From CAYVLA01 sp964549615 [NCBI: uncultured Thermococci archaeon] (GTDB lineage Archaea; CAYQAE01; CAYVLA01): a DNA stretch of 11,215 bases. The translations under genes and the position numbers were made by a program. Shown in pieces: positions 6,135-11,215 of this stretch. A model generated the notes under the pieces. The model did no database searches. It saw only the letters and a program-made list of their open reading frames with translations, and was not told where the DNA came from. Location of the stretch: NCBI GenBank assembly GCA_964549615.1, contig CAZJVP010000033.1, positions 1 to 11,215 of the forward strand. The letters are read 5' to 3'. Every line of letters begins with the position of its first letter. The stretch's first letter is position 1.

Positions 6135-7127
6135 ATGACCAAGCAAGTTGGATTTGCCATCATAGGGCTGGGCATGGGAGCCAATCGAGCGAAGCTCGCC
6201 GCAAGCACGCCTGGGTCCAAGCTCGTCTGCGTCTGTGACCTGGTTGAGGAGAAGGCCAAGGCCATAGCAGCCCAATACGGATGCGACTACACTACCGACA
6301 TGGAGAAAGTGTTCGAGAGGGACGACGTGGACGTCGTTGGGGTGATGACCCCAAGCGGCACACATGCCGATATTGCGATCAGGGCGGTGAAGGCCGGCAA
6401 GAACGTCTTCACCACGAAGCCCATGGACATCAAGGTCGAGAAGTGCGATGCACTGATCGCGGCGGCCAAGAAGGCCGGCGTGATCCTCGCCGTCGATTTC
6501 GACTGCAGATACCTAGAGCCCTACAGGAGGCTCGCCAAGTTCATCTCCGAGGGCGGCCTTGGGAAGCTGATACTTGCGGATCTGCAGATGAAGTGGTACA
6601 GGGACCAAGCCTACTACGATGGTGGCTTCCCGCCCGGATGGCGGAAGGACCTCCGCTACGAGGGCGGCTCACTCGCGAACCAGGGCGTGCACTCCCTCGA
6701 CCTTCTCCTGTGGTGGGTCGGGCCCGTGAAGGAGGTCTACGGCCGCTCCGGAACCCTTGGCCACAACATCAAGACCGAAGACATCAGCGTCGCAATACTC
6801 ACATTCAAGAACGGGGCATGGGGGGTCATCGAAACCACCACCTGCAGCTACCCGGACCTTGGCACGGTGCTGGAGATCACCGGCCAGAATGGGACCGCAA
6901 TCTGCAGAGGCGGCGTGGAAATGCTGAAGGTAAAGGACAAGCCGGATCTCACGTTCGACTCGTTGCCCCCGCAGCCAGGCCCCAGTAACATAATAGAGGA
7001 TATGGTTTCAGCCGTCACGAAGGGAACCCCGGTCGCCGTCGACGGCAAGGAAGGCCGAAAGTCGGTACAGCTCTTCAATGCCGTCTACGAGTCATCACGG
7101 ACGGGGAAGCCGGTCCGGATAAGATAA
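6135..7127 (+). CDS. Gfo/Idh/MocA-family NAD(P)-dependent sugar oxidoreductase
   Basis: A 330-residue two-domain dehydrogenase. The Rossmann domain begins VGFAIIGLGMGA (5-16), where the last Gly of the usual GxGxxG is Ala, and continues with VCDLVEEKAKAIAAQYG, TPSGTHADI (72-80) and NVFTTKPMD (90-98). The latter is the family's 'EKP' motif with Thr replacing Glu but the catalytic Lys95 kept. The substrate domain carries ANQGVHSLDLLLWW, with H186 and D189 at the usual active-site positions. Such enzymes oxidise or reduce sugars, inositols, or their acids and amino derivatives with NAD(P); the substrate is not predictable here. ATG 6135 was chosen because it directly precedes the first strand; an in-frame TTG at 6126 is possible. 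It is separated from the propeller gene by only 4 bp, so the two are surely co-transcribed. Confidence 0.92.
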   Translation: MTKQVGFAIIGLGMGANRAKLAASTPGSKLVCVCDLVEEKAKAIAAQYGCDYTTDMEKVFERDDVDVVGVMTPSGTHADIAIRAVKAGKNVFTTKPMDIKVEKCDALIAAAKKAGVILAVDFDCRYLEPYRRLAKFISEGGLGKLILADLQMKWYRDQAYYDGGFPPGWRKDLRYEGGSLANQGVHSLDLLLWWVGPVKEVYGRSGTLGHNIKTEDISVAILTFKNGAWGVIETTTCSYPDLGTVLEITGQNGTAICRGGVEMLKVKDKPDLTFDSLPPQPGPSNIIEDMVSAVTKGTPVAVDGKEGRKSVQLFNAVYESSRTGKPVRIR

Positions 7128-7131
7128 TTAC

Positions 7132-9024
7132 ATGCCTACCGTGGAGCATCGACGGCCTAGGAGGCCGTCGGGCGATGCGTCAAGAGCCGGAGGGTCGGTC
7201 TCGTCAAGGACGAACTTCGAGAACCTGGGCGTGCCCGTGAAGAGGGCAGGTTTCCGCGGATGCATCGTCGCCCCGGATAGGACGGGCAAGAAAGACCTGC
7301 TCTACTTCAACTTCAACCAAATCGGCGGCAGGCTTTTCCTTGTGGCGGTTGACCCCGACACGGGGGAGACCCAACAGTGGAACGCCCCAGAGGGACCCGG
7401 AGCATGGGGATTCCTCTACGGACCGGATGGGAAGATCTACCTGGGAACCTGGGACGGAGGCCTGATCCTGCGCTTCGATCCCCGAAACCCGGAGCAGGGA
7501 ATCAAGGTTCTGGGAAGGCCGTCGGAGACCGAGACCTACATCTGGATGTTCGCCGTGGGCGGCGACGGCAAGCTGTACGGCGGGACCTATGGCAATGCGA
7601 AGCTCGTCAGCTACGATCCCAAGACTGGGGAGATGAAGGATCTGGGACGCATGCATGAGACCCAGATGTACTCCCGCACGGTTGCGGCCGGAAGGGACGG
7701 AAGGATCTACATCGGGATAGGGACGGCGGAAGCCGACATCGTGGTCTATGACCCCTTCACCGGCCAGCACAGATCGATAGCTCCGCCCGATCTAAAGGCA
7801 GCTGCCAAGAACGCCTCAACCCAGGTAGGCAGCGACGGCCACGCCTACGCGCTGATCGCCGACCGGTGGTTCCGCTGCGAGGACTCAAAGCTCGTTCCCG
7901 TGCCGCGCTTCCCAGGTCCTCCCGACCAGCGCCTCAGGGACGGAAGAATCCTGCAGGAGGCAGGCGACGGGTATTACGTCTTGAGGTACCCCAACGGCGA
8001 GACAAGGAGGGTCGAGTTCCGCTACGCTGGAACCGGTTCCCAGATCTTCCACGTCGGGAATGGTCCGTTGGGGCGCGTCTACGGTAGCTCCGTCATGCCG
8101 CTTGAGCTATTCGAGTACGATCCGCAGACCAACGCGCTCAAGGATTTGGGAAACCCGACGCCGGTGAACGGCGAGATCTATTCCACGGCAGTCCTTGACG
8201 AGAAGCTCTACCTCTGCGCCTATCCGGGGTCCTGGCTTTCGGTTTACGACCCCTCAAAGCCATGGAACTACGGCACGTCCAAGGACTCCAACCCCAGGGG
8301 CATAGGCTATGCAGGCGACGGCCACCTCAGGCCGCGGGCGATGATCGTTGGGCCAGGGAAGCGCCTTTTCATAGGCAGCCACCCGCCCTACGGCGAGCAC
8401 GGGGGAGCTATGGCCGTCTACGACCCAATTTCGGAAAGCTTCGTTGAGAACTACCGAAACATCATCCCCAATCAGAGCATCGCCTCACTGGCGCACGACG
8501 AAACCAGGCAACTCGTCTTCGGAGGGAGCTCCACGGTCGGCGGCGGGGGGACGATCCCAATTGAGAAGGAGGCCCGCCTTTTTGCCTGGGACCCGGTGGC
8601 CAAGACGAAGGTGATCGAAACGGTCCCCATCGCCGGCGACACCTCGATAAGGGCCATCGTCGCCGTGGACGGCTCGATCTTTGCAGCCTCCAGCCCATCG
8701 AACAGCCTCTACAGGTACGACCCCGACGACGGGCGCGTGGAAGTCCTCGCAACGCTGCCCGATGCAGTTGTGGATCTCTCGCTTGGGCACAGGCTTGGCA
8801 TGATCTTCGGCCTCTGTGGCAGGTGGGTGTTCCAGGTCGATCCCGCGGCCGCTAAGGTGCGGATGCTGGACCAGTACTGGGAATCCATCTCGGCTGGCTT
8901 TGCCTTGAACGAGACTGGCATCTACTTTGGTAGCGGGGTCCAACTGGTGAGATACCGTCCAAGCTGGTGGAAGGCGGGGATGCCGCGAACTCGAGAAAAG
9001 CGGCGAGCCCGCAACGCCGAATGA
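7132..9024 (+). CDS. large multi-blade beta-propeller protein
   Basis: A 630-residue protein built mainly from propeller-type repeats. The pattern 'DGKIYLGT...YDPxTGexxxLG' recurs, with aromatic/hydrophobic-DP motifs at about residues 73, 115, 161, 206, 329, 372, 430, 486, 529 and 569, roughly 40-58 apart; the 206-329 gap could hold two degenerate units. This suggests 10-12 blades, that is two propellers or one very long one. No signal peptide or membrane helix is seen, so it is probably cytoplasmic; the first ~28 and last ~15 residues are basic. Similar folds occur in virginiamycin B lyase, SMP-30/gluconolactonases and some polysaccharide lyases, but no family catalytic motif could be assigned. 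The ATG lies 4 bp after the dehydrogenase stop, so a shared sugar or sugar-acid pathway is likely. Function is unknown. Confidence 0.88.
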   Translation: MPTVEHRRPRRPSGDASRAGGSVSSRTNFENLGVPVKRAGFRGCIVAPDRTGKKDLLYFNFNQIGGRLFLVAVDPDTGETQQWNAPEGPGAWGFLYGPDGKIYLGTWDGGLILRFDPRNPEQGIKVLGRPSETETYIWMFAVGGDGKLYGGTYGNAKLVSYDPKTGEMKDLGRMHETQMYSRTVAAGRDGRIYIGIGTAEADIVVYDPFTGQHRSIAPPDLKAAAKNASTQVGSDGHAYALIADRWFRCEDSKLVPVPRFPGPPDQRLRDGRILQEAGDGYYVLRYPNGETRRVEFRYAGTGSQIFHVGNGPLGRVYGSSVMPLELFEYDPQTNALKDLGNPTPVNGEIYSTAVLDEKLYLCAYPGSWLSVYDPSKPWNYGTSKDSNPRGIGYAGDGHLRPRAMIVGPGKRLFIGSHPPYGEHGGAMAVYDPISESFVENYRNIIPNQSIASLAHDETRQLVFGGSSTVGGGGTIPIEKEARLFAWDPVAKTKVIETVPIAGDTSIRAIVAVDGSIFAASSPSNSLYRYDPDDGRVEVLATLPDAVVDLSLGHRLGMIFGLCGRWVFQVDPAAAKVRMLDQYWESISAGFALNETGIYFGSGVQLVRYRPSWWKAGMPRTREKRRARNAE

Positions 9025-9041
9025 CCGGGACCGGGGAGGCC

Positions 9042-9053
9042 GAAAAGAGAAAA
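9042..9053 (-). terminator. pyrimidine-tract terminator of the secreted-protein gene
   Basis: On the minus strand this reads TTTTCTCTTTTC, 12 nt after the TAG of the secreted-protein gene. Archaeal RNA polymerase commonly stops at such T-rich tracts without a hairpin. It lies in the 40-bp gap between convergent genes. Confidence 0.45.
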
Positions 9054-9064
9054 GGAGAGGGGGC

Positions 9065-9526
9065 CTACTCCGCCTCCGAAGCTGCGACCGCGGAACACAC
9101 CCCTCTCAGAACCAATTTGTACGTCTTCCCATCCAGTCTGAGCTCGCCGATGAAGACCCTGCTCTCGCCAACGCGCCTGCCTTTGAACACTCCGACCCTC
9201 ATGCCGTCCAGGGTCAGCGCTCCACTCCATGAGCCGTCAGCCTTCTTGCGAGCCACCATCGCATAGGTGGTCTCCCCGATCGTCATAGTTCCCCTGGCTC
9301 TGTTGCAGCAAACGAATGCCTCCCCCGAAACCTTCAGAGTTCGACACTTGGACTCATCCGTTCCGCAGTTTTCCCTGAGAATCGCTTTGCCCACGAAGCG
9401 GATCCGGATCCCCTTCACCGCCTCCGCGGTCGGCCGTGCGTCGTCCGTCTCCTGCCCCAAGGCGAGGGCCGCGGCGCTCAACACCGCCAAGGCCACCACA
9501 GACAAGGCAACGAGCTTCCTCTTCAA
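9065..9526 (-). CDS. small secreted cysteine-containing protein of unknown function
   Basis: A 153-residue protein with a clear Sec-type signal peptide: basic MKRK, a hydrophobic core at about 5-22, and a likely cleavage after ALALG (24). The mature part has five cysteines, C54, C61, an adjacent pair C73-C74, and C144, plus alternating strand-like segments (TMTIGETTYAMVARK, WSGALTLDGMRVGVFKG, SRVFIGELRLDGKTYKLVLRG) suggesting a small beta-barrel or sandwich with disulfides. I do not recognise the family. The TTG at 9526 was chosen over GTG at 9532 because AGGAGGT (9533-9539) is 7 nt from the AGGAGG core to TTG but abuts GTG. The gene converges on the propeller gene, so it is a separate transcription unit, and its upstream region carries the GGAACG repeats. 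Export to the cell surface or periplasm-like space is inferred. Confidence 0.75.
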   Translation of the reverse strand: MKRKLVALSVVALAVLSAAALALGQETDDARPTAEAVKGIRIRFVGKAILRENCGTDESKCRTLKVSGEAFVCCNRARGTMTIGETTYAMVARKKADGSWSGALTLDGMRVGVFKGRRVGESRVFIGELRLDGKTYKLVLRGVCSAVAASEAE

Positions 9527-9532
9527 GGTCAC

Positions 9533-9539
9533 ACCTCCT
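9533..9539 (-). promoter_or_regulatory. strong Shine-Dalgarno site that decides the TTG start
   Basis: AGGAGGT on the minus strand is the strongest ribosome binding site in the window. Seven bases separate AGGAGG from the TTG at 9526, whereas the in-frame GTG at 9532 directly abuts the AGGAGGT site, so TTG is preferred. Confidence 0.75.
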
Positions 9540-9552
9540 GCACGAATTGTGT

Positions 9553-9600
9553 GGAACGCTAGTTGTGTGTTGCTCGGGAATGTCGGAACGATTTGGAACG
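9553..9600. repeat. three GGAACG hexamers at helical spacing
   Basis: GGAACG occurs at 9553-9558, 9585-9590 and 9595-9600. The start-to-start distances are 32 and 10 bp, close to three turns and one turn of the helix, so all three face the same side of the DNA. They lie 27-74 bp upstream of the secreted-protein start, where a regulator would bind. Confidence 0.55.
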
Positions 9601-9622
9601 CACCAGCATCCTATAACATTCC
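9577..9622. repeat. inverted repeat GGAATGT / ACATTCC
   Basis: GGAATGT at 9577-9583 and ACATTCC at 9616-9622 are exact 7-bp inverted repeats with a 32-bp spacer that contains two of the GGAACG hexamers. Such a layout could be a split operator. Chance occurrence cannot be excluded. Confidence 0.35.
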
Positions 9623-10088
9623 TCAAGTCTGCAGGGTTGGACAAAATGCCGTCCAGAGGCCCTGCATCCGCCGATCACAACGTTGAGTGCCGAATCGTCC
9701 ACTGCTCAGCAGATGCTCGCACAGAGCAGCATATCTACCTCGCCTGCAATATGCTCGCGGTCGTGGCGGCAATGTCAGATCGGGCGTGCGCGATGGCCTG
9801 AAAGGAGAGACACCCAAGGACATGAACTGGAGCGAGGCCTCCCAGGGCGTCGCTTGGAGACGCCGTCAAAGCGGGCGAGCTGCTCGCCGTGGTTGAGATT
9901 GCCCACCGGCCAATTGCGGCTCCTTTGGCCGAACCCGCCTCAACAGATGAAAGTCGGTATCGGAAACCGAGGGTCGAAGCGCTGTCCCACCGAACTCCCC
10001 TGACGGCAGCATGCTGGTCCCGACGGGGATGGAGCGCTCGATTGGCAGCAGTTTGCGGCGAGCGGCCTCTCCCGCACGGAGCTGAGGG

Positions 10089-11177
10089 CTAGGAGAGCCA
10101 CCCACAGTATTTCTTCAACAGCGAGATGAATTGGCAATAGTTCTGGTAGCTAACATCCGGGGGAATCCCGTGGTCGCAGCACGGGATGTAGCCGCCGTCC
10201 TCAATAAGCTGGGGAACCTTCGACTCGAACTCCTTCTCCAATGCCCTTCCCCCCTTGGCGATCTTGGTCTTGTCTATGCCGCCAAGAAACGACATCTCAT
10301 GGCCAAGCTCCTCCCTCAATCTGAGTATGTCGTTTCCCGCCATGACCTCGATTGGCGTGGTAGAGTTGATCCCGGCCTCGACCCAAACTGGGGCGATGTC
10401 GTGGATGTAACCGTCGCAGTCCATCATGATGATGGGAACCCCGTGGCTCCTAAAGTGCCTCACCAGCCGCTTATACCCGGGCAGCATGAACTCCCTCATC
10501 ATCTTCGGGCCGATCATCGACCGCCCCTTGTAGGCCATGTCCTCGTTAAGGATTACGTAGTCGACGTCGACATCGGTCAGGGCCCTCTCCGTCGTTGAGA
10601 TGACAAACTCGGTCAGAAAGTCCATCATATCGTGCACCAGGTCGGGATCGCGGTAGAACATTATCGACAGGTTCTTGAGCCCCGTCCAGTCACGGACACC
10701 CCAGAAGAGGGAGGGCACCGTCATGTGAATCGGATACTCCCTGTTGCGGTAGGACCTTGCCTTGTCGTCCCAGAAGTCGGGATAGCGCGCGGGGCTTTTT
10801 GGATTGTACCTCCACTTCATCTCCTCGAAGTCTTCCCTGTTCTTCACAGGGAACTCATGCCACTTTCTCGTGACGAAGCCCGGCGTCGCGGGACTCTTCT
10901 CGTACTCGACAATCGCGCCCATCCTGTCCCGGATTATCTTGTGGTCGCCCAGCTCCCTCAACACCTCTTCCTTGTAGGCTGGCAGAGGCCCGCAGTTGAT
11001 CTGCAGCCCCTCGGTGTGCTCCAGCCCGTGGATTCGGATGTATGAGTCATCCTCGGGCAGCCCCTCCCGGTGCCACCTATCGATCGTAGATTGGCGGGGC
11101 CCGAAGTGTGTGGTCACGGTGACCCTGTCGGGCTTTCCGAAGAGCAAACATGCGAGCAGCCTCTGGCGGCCATTCAT
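10089..11177 (-). CDS. UroD-fold family protein (non-heme uroporphyrinogen decarboxylase family), copy 2
   Basis: A 362-residue paralogue of the UroD-like protein at 4946-6034, matching it in order along the length: GRQRLLACLLFGKPDRV at the start, FPVKNREDFEEM, RDPDLVHDMMDF, NEDMAYKGRSMIGPKMMREF (211-230), MDCDGYI (252-258), FLGGIDKTKIAKG and CDHGIPPDVSYQNY (334-347). As in the first copy, the cobamide-methyltransferase HxCG is replaced by D253xD255G and the last Cys ligand position by H336; here the residues just before it are Cys-Cys (333-334). Heme UroD substrate motifs are absent. The ATG at 11177 aligns with the family N-terminus, and TAAAAAGC lies 23-30 nt upstream, suggesting a leaderless transcript. 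Sequence divergence from copy 1 looks large, so it is likely an older duplication with a different substrate. Confidence 0.85.
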   Translation of the reverse strand: MNGRQRLLACLLFGKPDRVTVTTHFGPRQSTIDRWHREGLPEDDSYIRIHGLEHTEGLQINCGPLPAYKEEVLRELGDHKIIRDRMGAIVEYEKSPATPGFVTRKWHEFPVKNREDFEEMKWRYNPKSPARYPDFWDDKARSYRNREYPIHMTVPSLFWGVRDWTGLKNLSIMFYRDPDLVHDMMDFLTEFVISTTERALTDVDVDYVILNEDMAYKGRSMIGPKMMREFMLPGYKRLVRHFRSHGVPIIMMDCDGYIHDIAPVWVEAGINSTTPIEVMAGNDILRLREELGHEMSFLGGIDKTKIAKGGRALEKEFESKVPQLIEDGGYIPCCDHGIPPDVSYQNYCQFISLLKKYCGWLS

Positions 11178-11199
11178 GCCCCCGGCAGGACTTGACAGG

Positions 11200-11207
11200 G
11201 CTTTTTA
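11200..11207 (-). promoter_or_regulatory. putative TATA box of the second UroD-like gene
   Basis: On the minus strand these bases read TAAAAAGC, 23-30 nt before the ATG at 11177, the expected distance for an archaeal leaderless mRNA. No Shine-Dalgarno site is obvious between them. Confidence 0.45.
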
Positions 11208-11215
11208 CTTTGTCC

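Larger units (their letters stand above)
9540..10088. other. intergenic region without a convincing intact gene
   Basis: This stretch lies between the secreted-protein gene and the second UroD-like gene, both on the minus strand. The first ~85 bp hold the GGAACG repeats, an inverted repeat and an AT-rich CTATAAC that may be promoter DNA. The remainder has only short open frames, rich in Arg, Ser and Pro, without recognisable motifs. At 9822 an ATG behind AAGGAGA opens a 24-codon frame; in another frame shortly after, GDAVKAGELLAVVEI looks protein-like, so a frameshifted gene remnant is possible. No tRNA was seen. Confidence 0.5.

Noticed and set aside
7204-7770. A 188-codon minus-strand open frame opposite the propeller gene
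   Set aside because: It is a shadow of the regular beta-propeller repeats, which are clearly coding on the plus strand.
9866-10105. Minus-strand open frame of 79 codons overlapping the end of the second UroD-like gene
   Set aside because: Composition is Arg/Pro/Ser-rich, no ribosome binding site or motif is seen, and it overlaps a well supported gene.

Overview
The window is about 11.2 kb of GC-rich DNA (near 60% by eye) and is densely coding on both strands. It is most likely from an archaeon, possibly an uncultured Thermoproteota-type lineage; I hold this at about 65%. The reasons are heavy use of AGG for arginine and ATA for isoleucine, several TATA-like boxes 23-30 nt in front of start codons with little or no leader, frequent TTG starts, and an endonuclease IV-like protein with the N-terminus typical of archaeal members. 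One gene has a textbook Shine-Dalgarno site, so both leaderless and leadered initiation seem to be in use. No rRNA, tRNA, CRISPR array, transposase or phage gene was recognised.

Layout. Bases 1-164 hold the end of a + strand gene that resembles the C-termini of amidohydrolase-type enzymes. Next is a divergent pair of probable base-excision-repair genes: an endonuclease IV-like TIM barrel (-, 220-1059) and a family 4 uracil-DNA glycosylase (+, 1121-1669). A minus-strand transcription unit follows: an L-fuculokinase-like FGGY kinase (fucK, 2594-4102) and, 28 bp downstream, a luciferase-like flavin/F420-dependent oxidoreductase (1708-2565). Pointing away from fucK is a small three-helix membrane protein (4332-4751), then a UroD-fold protein (4946-6034), then a tight pair made of a Gfo/Idh/MocA dehydrogenase (6135-7127) and a large multi-blade beta-propeller protein (7132-9024). 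Convergent to these is a small secreted, cysteine-containing protein (-, 9065-9526). After a roughly 550-bp gap without a convincing intact gene comes a second UroD-fold paralogue (-, 10089-11177).

Taken together, this looks like a carbohydrate-utilisation island: a deoxysugar kinase, a sugar-type oxidoreductase, a propeller that could bind or cleave a glycan or lactone, and two UroD-like proteins of the kind often found beside sugar genes. It sits next to a DNA-repair pair. No transporter, fucose isomerase or fuculose-phosphate aldolase lies inside the window, so the pathway is incomplete as seen. The points most worth a second look are the clear FucK in an apparently archaeal setting, the altered metal-ligand pattern shared by the two UroD-like paralogues, the unusually repeat-rich propeller beside the dehydrogenase, and the helically spaced GGAACG repeats upstream of the secreted protein.
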